Shown one piece after another: positions 7,277 to 14,185 of a stretch of DNA of 37,420 nt. Positions within the stretch are counted from its first letter, which is position 1. Each line of letters begins with the position of its first letter. The translations under genes and the position numbers were made by a program. The notes beneath the pieces were generated by a model that was not told where the DNA came from, made no database searches, and was given only the letters and a program-made list of their open reading frames with translations. Source of the DNA: Succinatimonas sp. UBA7265 (lineage in GTDB: Bacteria > Pseudomonadota > Gammaproteobacteria > Enterobacterales > Succinivibrionaceae); assembly GCA_002473165.1 (NCBI GenBank), contig DKSD01000014.1, positions 1 to 37,420 on the forward strand. The letters run 5' to 3'.

Positions 7277-8227
7277 TCAGCCCTGAAGCAGCGAGAGGGC
7301 GATCTGCGGCTTCTGGTTTGCCTGAGTCAGAATTGAGGAGGCTGCCTGCTGAATGATGCTCTGCGAGGCCATGTTTGCCGCTTCCTCGGCGTAGTCGGTG
7401 TCGCGGATGCGCGATCTGGCGTCGCTGACGTTGGCGCTGATGTTGCTCTGGTTGCGGATCGTCGACTCCATGCGGTTTTCGATAGCGCCTAACTCGGCGC
7501 GTTTCGTGTCGACCATGTTGAGCAGGGCGTCAACGCACACCATGGTGTTTTCAGCCGAGCTGAACGAGGTGACGTCAAAGTAGTAGCCGTTCTTGTCGGC
7601 GATGAGGCCGCTGCCTTTTTTGTCACTAGGGGTAAAGAGTACTTTCTCTGCCTTGGAGTTAGTTACATAGACTTTCTTTGAGACAGCCAAATCCGCCATG
7701 CCCGAGAGCGTCATGCCGGTGGAGAGCGAGACGTTTAAAGTGTCGTAAGCGTAAGCACCGATCTGGAACCTCACAATGCCCTTGGAATCGAGCATGCCGC
7801 GTCCCGCGCCGGCGAGGATCTGCTGGCCTGCGTAAGTGGTCTTGCAGGCGATACGGGTGATTTCCTTTGACAGCTGGAGCACTTCTTCCTGGATGGACTG
7901 GCGGTCAATCGTGGTGTTGGTGCCGTTGGCGGCCTGGATGGCGAGCACCCTGATGCGCTGGAGCATCGTGGTGGTTTCATCGAGGGCGCCTTCCATGATC
8001 TGCGCCAGGGCGATGCCGTCGTTGGCATTGCGGTTGCCCTGATCGAGGCCGTTGATCTGAGCGGTCAGGCGGTCGGTGATCTGGAGACCGGCGGCATCGT
8101 CCTTGGCGGAGTTGATGCGCAGGCCCGTGGACAGGCGCTGATAGGTGGTGTCAAGTTTGTTCGTGTCATTGGTAAGGGCGTTGCGCGACCTTATCGATGT
8201 AACGTTGGTGTTTACGTAGAGAGCCAT
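7277..8227 (-). CDS. fliC: Flagellin (upstream paralogue)
   Basis: A 316-aa flagellin with the same terminal domains as its neighbour. N-terminal residues 1-150 differ at only a few positions (for example SIRSRN for SVRARN), and the C-terminal 90 residues are almost the same. The central segment (about 180-215) is different and six residues shorter. AGGAG lies 9 nt ahead of the ATG. A sigma-54-like promoter at 8311-8325 gives a leader of about 70 nt that contains a stable hairpin (8264-8282), and a strong terminator ends the gene at 7184-7219. Two single-gene transcription units with matching promoters suggest recent duplication, with both copies expressed late in flagellar assembly. Whether the filament is mixed or the copies alternate cannot be told. 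Confidence 0.95.
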   Translation of the reverse strand: MALYVNTNVTSIRSRNALTNDTNKLDTTYQRLSTGLRINSAKDDAAGLQITDRLTAQINGLDQGNRNANDGIALAQIMEGALDETTTMLQRIRVLAIQAANGTNTTIDRQSIQEEVLQLSKEITRIACKTTYAGQQILAGAGRGMLDSKGIVRFQIGAYAYDTLNVSLSTGMTLSGMADLAVSKKVYVTNSKAEKVLFTPSDKKGSGLIADKNGYYFDVTSFSSAENTMVCVDALLNMVDTKRAELGAIENRMESTIRNQSNISANVSDARSRIRDTDYAEEAANMASQSIIQQAASSILTQANQKPQIALSLLQG

Positions 8228-8263
8228 AGTAATTATCTCCTAAGTGTTTTCCTGCTTCCAGGC

Positions 8264-8290
8264 GGTCTGTTGCTGGCAGACCTTTTTTTA
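8264..8290. other. Leader hairpin of the upstream flagellin (terminator-shaped on the opposite strand)
   Basis: GGTCTG (8264-8269), 7-nt loop, CAGACC (8277-8282), then seven T residues on the plus strand. Read on the minus strand it lies between the sigma-54 promoter and the flagellin ATG. There it forms a stem-loop in the mRNA leader preceded by A-rich sequence. On the plus strand it would act as an intrinsic terminator for antisense transcription. Confidence 0.6.
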
Positions 8291-8310
8291 ATGTTTATGC
8301 CTGCCTATAA

Positions 8311-8325
8311 GAAAAAACCGTGCCA
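8311..8325 (-). promoter_or_regulatory. Sigma-54-like (-24/-12) promoter of the upstream flagellin
   Basis: The minus strand reads CCTGGCACG, N4 (GTTT), TTTC, followed by TTATAGG. Same element and spacing as at 7021-7035. The -24 half matches the RpoN consensus and the -12 half has TC in place of GC. I found no TAAA-N15-GCCGATAA sigma-28 element in the same region. Confidence 0.65.
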
Positions 8326-8362
8326 GGTTTTAAAAACGCTTCTGCAAGCCTTGATGCAAAGC

Positions 8363-8378
8363 CGTTTGCGCGCAAACG
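8363..8378. promoter_or_regulatory. Perfect 16-bp palindrome (operator candidate)
   Basis: CGTTTGCG followed by CGCAAACG, in the 373-bp gap between the divergent flagellin and aldehyde dehydrogenase genes. A perfect palindrome of this size fits a dimeric repressor site, with no known regulator assigned. Confidence 0.4.
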
Positions 8379-8467
8379 CCCCAAAGTTCGGGTGTCATTT
8401 TTTCGTGCGCGCGCGGCCTTTGCCGCTTTGCCGCCTGCGGCAAGATTGCGTCGCGGCAAGGGCGGCG

Positions 8468-8499
8468 GCAAAAATTGCGATCAAGGCGGCAATTTTTGC
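8468..8499. repeat. Perfect 11-bp inverted repeat upstream of the aldehyde dehydrogenase
   Basis: GCAAAAATTGC (8468-8478) and GCAATTTTTGC (8489-8499) around a 10-nt loop. It lies about 100 nt ahead of the aldehyde dehydrogenase start. It may be an operator or a stem-loop. There is no T-tract, so termination is unlikely. Confidence 0.4.
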
Positions 8500-8600
8500 G
8501 GCATAACTGCGAAAACTTATTGATCTAAAGGAAATTGCGCGCCCGTTTCCTAGACTTAAAGAAGACGGTGGAAAGCCTGTTTTTCAGGCAAGGAGCGCAT

Positions 8601-10085
8601 ATGGAACCCTCTGACATCAAATTCAAAGGCGAGTACGGCATGTACATCGGCGGCAAGTGGGTCAAATCCTCGTCGGGCAAGACGCTCAAGGCGGTAAACC
8701 CGGCCGACGGCAGCGTGCTGGCGGCATTCCAGGATGCCGCGCGCGAGGATGTGGACACGGCTGTAAAAGCCGCGCGTCAGGCTTTTGGCGCCTGGTCGCA
8801 GACCACGGTTAAAGAACGCGCGCGGATCCTCAATCAGATCGCGGATCTCATCGACGCCCATCGCGAAGAACTGGCTCTCATCGAGACTTTGGACAACGGC
8901 AAGCCGATCCGCGAGACGCTCAATGTCGACGTGCCGCTGTCAGCCGAGCACTTCCGCTACTTCGCGGGCGTGATCCTCTCAGAGGAAGGCAGCGCCTCGG
9001 TGCTGGACGGCGCTTTTTTGTCGCTGGTGCTGCGCGAGCCCATAGGAGTGGTGGGGCAGATCGTGCCCTGGAACTTCCCGCTGTTGATGGGCGCGTGGAA
9101 GCTCGCCCCGGTCATAGCCGCGGGCGACTGCACGGTGTTCAAGCCCTCGTCGGCGACCTCGCTGTCGATCCTGCGCCTGGCCGAGCTCATCGGCGATCTT
9201 TTGCCGCCCGGTGTCTTTAACGTGGTGACGGGCGCGGGATCGCGCGCCGGCGACTGGCTTTTGGAGAATCAGGACGTCGACAAGCTGGCGTTCACCGGCT
9301 CCACGGAAGTGGGCTACGAGGTGGCCAAGGCCGCAGCCTCAAGGCTCATCCCGGCAACCCTGGAGCTGGGCGGCAAGAGCGCGAACATCTTCTTTGACGA
9401 TTGCAGGATTGAGCAGGCGCTCGACGGCGCGCAGCTGGGGATCCTCTTCAACCAGGGGCAGGTGTGCTGCGCGGGATCGCGGATCTTCGTGCAGGACACG
9501 TTCTATGACGAGTTCGTCGAAAAGCTCGTCAAGGCTTTCTCCAAAGTCAAGGTCGGCACGCCCTGGGATCCGCAGACCCAAATGGGCTCGCAGATCAGCC
9601 GCAATCAGCTGCAAAAGATCCTCTCTTATATCGAGATCGCAAAGCAGGAGGGCGATCGCATCCTCTGCGGCGGCAAGCGCGTCAATTTTAAGTCGGACGA
9701 GGACTGGGGCTTTTACATCGCTCCGACGCTCATTGAGACGCGCAACGACAGCCGCGTGGCGCGCGAGGAGATCTTCGGGCCGGTCGCCGCGGTCATCAAA
9801 TTCCATGACGAGGAGGAGGCCGTCGCCATGGCCAACGACAACCCTTACGGCTTAGGCGGCGCGGTGTGGACGCGCGACCTCAACAAGGCGCTGCGGGTGG
9901 CGCGCGGCGTGCGCACCGGCAGGATGTGGGTTAACACCTATAACCAGATCCCTGAGGGCGCGCCTTTTGGCGGCTACAAGATCTCAGGCATCGGCCGCGA
10001 GACCCACAGGATGATCCTGAATCACTACACCCAGGCCAAGAACATCATGATCAACTTAAGCGAGAAAGGCAGCGGGCTGTACTGA
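8601..10085 (+). CDS. aldB: NAD(P)-dependent aldehyde dehydrogenase (AldB-like)
   Basis: A 494-aa protein of usual ALDH length. ATG 8601 is preferred over an in-frame ATG at 8535 because AGGAG lies 5 nt ahead of it and the upstream extension runs through the promoter region. Motifs are PWNFPLLM, the FTGSTEVG nucleotide loop, catalytic Glu in LELGGKS (E255) and catalytic Cys in NQGQVCCAGS (first Cys, C289). The C-terminal end (GIGRETHRMILNHYTQAKN) closely resembles E. coli AldB, a stress-induced acetaldehyde/alcohol-derived aldehyde oxidiser. It acts in the cytoplasm, oxidising aldehydes to acids. Two inverted repeats lie upstream (8363-8378, 8468-8499) and a strong terminator lies downstream. 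Substrate preference is inferred from family only. Confidence 0.88.
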   Translation: MEPSDIKFKGEYGMYIGGKWVKSSSGKTLKAVNPADGSVLAAFQDAAREDVDTAVKAARQAFGAWSQTTVKERARILNQIADLIDAHREELALIETLDNGKPIRETLNVDVPLSAEHFRYFAGVILSEEGSASVLDGAFLSLVLREPIGVVGQIVPWNFPLLMGAWKLAPVIAAGDCTVFKPSSATSLSILRLAELIGDLLPPGVFNVVTGAGSRAGDWLLENQDVDKLAFTGSTEVGYEVAKAAASRLIPATLELGGKSANIFFDDCRIEQALDGAQLGILFNQGQVCCAGSRIFVQDTFYDEFVEKLVKAFSKVKVGTPWDPQTQMGSQISRNQLQKILSYIEIAKQEGDRILCGGKRVNFKSDEDWGFYIAPTLIETRNDSRVAREEIFGPVAAVIKFHDEEEAVAMANDNPYGLGGAVWTRDLNKALRVARGVRTGRMWVNTYNQIPEGAPFGGYKISGIGRETHRMILNHYTQAKNIMINLSEKGSGLY

Positions 10086-10106
10086 GGCTTTGGCATAAAT
10101 AAGGAA

Positions 10107-10143
10107 CTCAGGCAGGGCTTTGGCTCTGCCTGAGGCGTTTTTT
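10107..10143 (+). terminator. Terminator of the aldehyde dehydrogenase gene
   Basis: CTCAGGCAG (10107-10115) pairs perfectly with CTGCCTGAG (10126-10134), followed by GCG and six T residues (10138-10143). Confidence 0.88.
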
Positions 10144-10227
10144 GCGGTCTGGTCAGAGGATCTCCCCCGGCCGGCCAGAAGGGATGGACGCGGTGCGATC
10201 GCAGAGTATCGGCCTGTCCGGCGTCTT

Positions 10228-11106
10228 TTACTGCTCAAAGGTGATGTCATGCAGCCTTTTTACTTCATCCAGTGAGGGCACATCGAGGATCAGGGGCTTC
10301 CACAGATCGAGGCAGCGGATGACGTCCATGTCATCCTTATCCAGGCTGAAGCCTTCGATGTCGAAGTTCTCTTTGATGCGCTCCGGATGCACGGACTTGG
10401 GGATGGCGACGGCGCCTTCCTGGTACAGCCAGCGCAGGATCACCTGGGCAACGCTGACGCCGTGGGCGGACGCCGCGGCTCTGAGCGTCGCGTTTTCAAA
10501 GATCCCGTTGCGCCCTTTGGCCAAAGGCGCCCAGGCCATGGGGCGCACGTCCCAGTCGGCCATGAGCTCGCGCAGGCGCTTTTGCTGGCAGAAGGGGTGC
10601 ATCTCTATCTGGTTTACCGCAGGCGTGATGTCGTGAGTGAGCATGAGATCCAAAAGCCGGTCAGGCAGGAAATTGCACACGCCGATGGCGCGGACCAAAC
10701 CTTCATTTACCAGATTCTCCATGGCGCGCCACGATCCGTGATAGTCGCCGTAGGGCATGTGGATGAGGTAGAGATCGAGGTAATCCGTGCCGAGGTTTTT
10801 AAGCGTCTTTTGAAAAGAGCGCAGCGTGTTCTCATAGCCCGTGTCCTGGATCCATACTTTGGAGACAAGAAAGATCTCATCGCGCAGGAGATCGCTGTCT
10901 TTTATGGCCTGGCCAACGGCGCGTTCGTTGCCGTAGCAGGCGGCGGTGTCGATAAGCCGCACTCCGGCATTGAGCGCTGCGATCACGGCGTCATGGCACT
11001 GGCGCTCGTCGGTGATTTGAAAAACGCCAAAGCCGCGCATGGGCATCTGCACGCCGTTGTTAAGCGTGGTTGTAAGTTCCTGTTCTATAGCCAGACGGTT
11101 GAGCAT
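10228..11106 (-). CDS. Aldo/keto reductase (AKR, 2,5-diketogluconate reductase-like)
   Basis: A 292-aa TIM-barrel reductase. The ATG at 11106 is preferred over an in-frame GTG at 11127 because GAGGA lies 8 nt ahead of it. The catalytic tetrad is complete: D53 and Y58 in LIDTAACYGNE, K83 in LVSKVW and H116 in LIHMP. The C-terminal NADPH-binding segment (IPKSVHPERIKEN) is present. Family members reduce aldehydes and ketones with NADPH in the cytoplasm. It follows the alpha/beta hydrolase with an 17-nt gap (or a 4-nt GTGA overlap if the GTG were used), so both are likely one transcript. It converges on the aldehyde dehydrogenase. Substrate unknown. Confidence 0.9.
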   Translation of the reverse strand: MLNRLAIEQELTTTLNNGVQMPMRGFGVFQITDERQCHDAVIAALNAGVRLIDTAACYGNERAVGQAIKDSDLLRDEIFLVSKVWIQDTGYENTLRSFQKTLKNLGTDYLDLYLIHMPYGDYHGSWRAMENLVNEGLVRAIGVCNFLPDRLLDLMLTHDITPAVNQIEMHPFCQQKRLRELMADWDVRPMAWAPLAKGRNGIFENATLRAAASAHGVSVAQVILRWLYQEGAVAIPKSVHPERIKENFDIEGFSLDKDDMDVIRCLDLWKPLILDVPSLDEVKRLHDITFEQ

Positions 11107-11123
11107 GATGAATTCCTCGGTGT

Positions 11124-11951
11124 TCACTCTTTAAGTGCGTGTGCCAAAAAATCCGCGGCGGCTTTTGCCGCCTTTGAAAAATCCTGCGTAAATGAGTGGT
11201 CAAACCCGTCAAGCAGCACGAGTTCGCTGCCTTTTATGGCCTCGTGAAGCCCCCTGGCGCAGGAGACGGGCACGACCGGATCGGCCGTGCCCTGGATGAT
11301 GCGCACCGGGCCTTGGCAAGCGGCGGCCGTCTCGTATATGGGCAGATCCATGGCGGTTTTTAGATATTCCCGCCCCACGGGATGCCCGAGCACTGTTAAG
11401 GTCTCAGGCAGATTTGCCGGATCAAATTCGGCGTCAAACCAGCGGCCTTTGCGGATGTCATCCTGAAGCACCGCGGCAGGCGCGAGCAGCGCTGCGGCGC
11501 GGATCCGATCCTTGCCGCACTCTCCTGCGAGCATGGCCGCGACCACGCCGCCCTGGGAGTGGCCGGCGACGGCAACCTTGGTGACGCCGGGCAGCGATGC
11601 GGCAAAGGCGAGCGCTCTTTTGGCGTCCTCAATCTCATTTGGGATCGTCATATCCTCAAAGCGCCCCTCGCTCTGCCCGTGGCCGTTGAAGTCAAAGCGC
11701 AGCGAGGCGATGCCGCGCGCTTCAAGTTCGGATGCCACCGCCTCGATGAGCGGATCCTCTTTAGCCGAGGTAAAACCGTGGAGCAGCAGGACCATCGGAT
11801 AGCTCTGCCGCCCCTTGGGATATTGCGCGATCGCGGCGAGACAGCCGTGATCGCCCTGAAAGCTCAGATCCCGGGTTTCTGCCTGCGCGGTTTGCGCGGC
11901 CAGCGCTGCGCTCAAAGCCGCGCCCTGCAAAATTGCCCGAAATTTGCTCAT
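11124..11951 (-). CDS. Secreted alpha/beta hydrolase (serine esterase/peptidase-like)
   Basis: A 275-aa protein beginning with a Sec signal peptide (hydrophobic core about 8-20, cleavage likely after AQA near residue 24). Alpha/beta-hydrolase features are the oxyanion segment LLLHGF (55-60), nucleophile Ser132 in AGHSQGG, Asp224 in GTADPVVP and His252 in GFDHSF, giving a complete catalytic triad. AAGGAAA precedes the ATG. It is likely periplasmic and cleaves an ester or similar bond. The specific substrate is not evident. It is the first gene of a two-gene minus-strand unit with the aldo/keto reductase. Confidence 0.85.
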   Translation of the reverse strand: MSKFRAILQGAALSAALAAQTAQAETRDLSFQGDHGCLAAIAQYPKGRQSYPMVLLLHGFTSAKEDPLIEAVASELEARGIASLRFDFNGHGQSEGRFEDMTIPNEIEDAKRALAFAASLPGVTKVAVAGHSQGGVVAAMLAGECGKDRIRAAALLAPAAVLQDDIRKGRWFDAEFDPANLPETLTVLGHPVGREYLKTAMDLPIYETAAACQGPVRIIQGTADPVVPVSCARGLHEAIKGSELVLLDGFDHSFTQDFSKAAKAAADFLAHALKE

Positions 11952-12115
11952 CGCGTTTCCTTCATCTGCAAGCCTTGTTCTTGCTTTAAGTTTAAAGGAA
12001 GTGCTTAAAATATCAATCGATTATTATTTCTAATTGAAGCAGTGCTGCGCCGGGCACGGGTTCAGGTCCGGGCTGCGGTTTTGGCAGGTTTCCGGGGCGC
12101 AAGGGGCAGGGGGAT

Positions 12116-12150
12116 AAAAAACAGCGCGGCCGGGGTGCTGCCCCGGCCGC
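12116..12150 (-). terminator. Terminator of the sugar-binding protein gene
   Basis: Perfect 10-bp GC stem GCGGCCGGGG (12126-12135) with CCCCGGCCGC (12141-12150) and a 5-nt loop. On the minus strand it is followed by GCTG and a run of six T residues. It lies 17 nt past the stop of the sugar-binding protein. Confidence 0.9.
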
Positions 12151-12166
12151 GGTTTTCAGGCTTAAA

Positions 12167-13249
12167 TCACAGCCCCAGATCTTTGGCGCTAAAGACCCCT
12201 TTGTCGACGATCGCCTCTTTGAGGTTGTCCTTTGTGATCGCCACCGGCTCGCAGAGGTAGGATTTCACGGCGCCAAAGCCGTTGTTGTAGGTCTTCTCGT
12301 CGTTGATTTCAGGCGTCTTGCCCGAGAGCACGGCGTCGACCATCTTCACGAGCTGCGCGCACAGCGTATTGGGATCTTTGTAGATGGTCGATCCCTGCGT
12401 GCCTTTGACGATGCGCTGCAGCGCGGAGAGCTCGGCGTCCATGCCGGTGATGAACGGGAGCTGATCGTCTTTGAAGCCTGCCTTGCGCAGCGCCTGGAGC
12501 ACGCCCTGGGCCAGCGTGTCGTTGGCGCAGTACACGGCGTCAAGTTTGCGGCCCTTGCCGTCAGGGGTGTAGTGATACTTCTCAATGAGCTGATCCATGC
12601 GCTTCATGGCGTTCTCGGCCGTCCAGTCTTTGATGGCGCATTCTTTAAAGAACAGCTGGTTTGACGGCGTGTTCACCAGGCCCGTGTTCATGTACTGGCT
12701 TAACACCTCCTGGGCTCCGGCAAAGAAATAGCGCGCGGAGTTGTCGTTCTCGTCGCCTGCAAAGAACTCGACGTTCACCGGCTCGTAGGCCGTGTGCAAA
12801 TTGAGCGCGTCGACGATCGCCAGACCCTGCTGGCGCCCGATCTCGCGGTTGTCAAAGCCCAGGTAATAGCTCACGGCCTTGGATTTGGTGATCAGGCGGT
12901 CAAGCGAGATCACCGGCACTCCTTTTTTCTGCACCTGCGAGAGCGCGTCGGCAAGCTTGTCGCCCTCTATGGGCACGACCGCCAGAATATTGACCTTTTC
13001 TTTCTCGACCATGCGCGGCAGCTGACGCTGCTGGATGGAGAGATCGTTGTCGCCGCCGTAAAAGAGGACGGCGTCGTAGCCTGCCTGCTCGAGCGCCTGC
13101 TTCATCTTCGGGCCTTCGTAATACCAGCGGGTGTCGTTCTGCGTGGGCAGCGCCAGGCCGACTTTTCCTTTGGCGGCAAAGCAGGGAGCGGCCGAGGCAA
13201 GCAGCAGGGCTGAGGTCAAAATAAGCGAGGCGGCGGCGGTGATCCTCAT
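12167..13249 (-). CDS. ABC-transporter periplasmic sugar-binding protein (ChvE/XylF-like)
   Basis: A 360-aa periplasmic binding protein. The ATG at 13249 is chosen because AGGAGA lies 7 nt upstream and the protein then begins with a signal peptide (hydrophobic core about 8-20, cleavage near CFA-A at 25). The segments GLALPTQNDTRWYYEG, VPVISLDRLI, YYLGFDN and ITGMDAELSALQRI match the ChvE/XylF class of sugar receptors (ChvE reads YDRLI, YYATFDN, SGQDAEVPSVK). It should bind a monosaccharide and present it to an ABC permease or a chemoreceptor. No ATPase or permease gene is adjacent, which is unusual, and a terminator closes the gene as a single unit. Confidence 0.88.
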   Translation of the reverse strand: MRITAAASLILTSALLLASAAPCFAAKGKVGLALPTQNDTRWYYEGPKMKQALEQAGYDAVLFYGGDNDLSIQQRQLPRMVEKEKVNILAVVPIEGDKLADALSQVQKKGVPVISLDRLITKSKAVSYYLGFDNREIGRQQGLAIVDALNLHTAYEPVNVEFFAGDENDNSARYFFAGAQEVLSQYMNTGLVNTPSNQLFFKECAIKDWTAENAMKRMDQLIEKYHYTPDGKGRKLDAVYCANDTLAQGVLQALRKAGFKDDQLPFITGMDAELSALQRIVKGTQGSTIYKDPNTLCAQLVKMVDAVLSGKTPEINDEKTYNNGFGAVKSYLCEPVAITKDNLKEAIVDKGVFSAKDLGL

Positions 13250-13553
13250 GGCGTTCTCTCCTGGTCGGACAACATGCAGGTTAAGCGTCCGATACCTGAC
13301 GTTAACCTTAAATTTACGGCATTTTAACATCTGAACGGCGCGGATGATTTTGACAAGCGGCGCAGTTTTCCGCAGCTGCGAAAAATTTGCGAAAAAACTG
13401 TGCGCTGCGGCTAAGTTAATCAAAGCAGTACAGTTTTATGAAAACCCAGACCGCAGCGTGCGGTTTTTCATGCGGCAGGGCGATCGGGCTCGCGGAACGC
13501 CGGGCCGTTCCGCCTTATGATTTAGAAAACACGAGAGAACGGGAAAAGCTCAG
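13250..13553. other. Divergent intergenic region, no gene seen
   Basis: This holds the upstream region of the ChvE-like gene (minus) and of the small membrane protein (plus). AGGTTAA and TTAACCT form a 7-bp inverted repeat with a 17-nt spacer close to the ChvE-like start, and ACCGCA-GCG-TGCGGT followed by TTTTT lies at about 13450-13467. I see no protein or RNA gene in it. Confidence 0.4.
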
Positions 13554-14090
13554 ATGCTCCAGGTTCCTTATTACATATCCTTGGCTTATATCGGCGCGGC
13601 GCTGGGCTCCGGCATCGCCGGAGGCTATATTGCAGCCCGCTGCTCTTTAAAGCTGCACGGGCGGGCGCTCTCCTGGGCGCAAAGACAGACTGAATCGGAG
13701 GGGCGCGCGTTTATCGCAGAGCAGCTTGTCAGGCATGAGGATACTGAGGCGGACGGCCGCCATCCGCTTTTAAAGCGCCTTTTAAAGAACAGTGCCGCCA
13801 TCGTGCTCTTGCAGTGGCTGTGGTGCGCCGCGCTCGTCTTTAGCATGTGGCTTGAGAAGGATTTAAACGGCATGCCGGTGTGGCAGGCGCTGCCCGGATA
13901 CTGGCTGTGCGGGGTGTTTGTGACGGCCGAGGAGTACGTCTTTACCTTCCCGCTTCTGACCGCGGCCGCGTTCTGGTGTTTCTTTATGTGGGCGTATACC
14001 TGCAAGCTGTTTTGGAAGTGCGCCTCCGTTACCCTGCTCATGCCTTACATCTGCATGTTTACGAATTACTGGATCTGGGGCGCGATCTGA
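13554..14090 (+). CDS. Small integral membrane protein of unknown function
   Basis: A 178-aa protein that I do not recognise. A hydrophobic N-terminal segment with a small-residue GAALGSGIAGGYIAAR motif (about 11-28) is followed by a charged cytoplasmic-type stretch (about 30-78, rich in Arg, Glu and His). Three further hydrophobic segments follow (about 80-98, 112-135 and 138-172), rich in Trp and aromatic residues. Upstream there is only a weak ribosome site (GGGAAAAG). It stands alone between the ChvE-like gene and the AAA-ATPase gene. No enzymatic motif is visible. Confidence 0.6.
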   Translation: MLQVPYYISLAYIGAALGSGIAGGYIAARCSLKLHGRALSWAQRQTESEGRAFIAEQLVRHEDTEADGRHPLLKRLLKNSAAIVLLQWLWCAALVFSMWLEKDLNGMPVWQALPGYWLCGVFVTAEEYVFTFPLLTAAAFWCFFMWAYTCKLFWKCASVTLLMPYICMFTNYWIWGAI

Positions 14091-14122
14091 GCATTAGTAC
14101 GTTCATTTTGTCGTTGATCTTA

Positions 14123-14151
14123 TTGAACTTTTAGTTAAAAGTGTTTATTAT
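14123..14151 (+). promoter_or_regulatory. Sigma-70 promoter of the AAA-ATPase/nuclease-like gene
   Basis: TTGAAC (14123-14128), exactly 17 bp, TATTAT (14146-14151), 34 nt ahead of the start codon. The spacer contains the near-palindrome ACTTTTA-GT-TAAAAGT, a possible operator. Confidence 0.7.
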
Positions 14152-14185
14152 TGAAGCATAAGCGGATCGGTACAAGGAGCTCAGC

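Noticed and set aside
8270..8523. Plus-strand ORFs ahead of the aldehyde dehydrogenase
   Set aside because: They cover inverted repeats and promoter-type DNA, with biased composition and no ribosome sites.
8535..8600. N-terminal extension of the aldehyde dehydrogenase to ATG 8535
   Set aside because: The extra 22 residues have no family match, while ATG 8601 has AGGAG at ideal spacing.
13250..13423. N-terminal extension of the ChvE-like protein
   Set aside because: It would place 58 residues ahead of a standard signal peptide. ATG 13249 has AGGAGA just upstream.
13450..13467. ACCGCA-GCG-TGCGGT-TTTTT as a terminator
   Set aside because: The three-base loop and lack of an upstream plus-strand gene make a real terminator unlikely.
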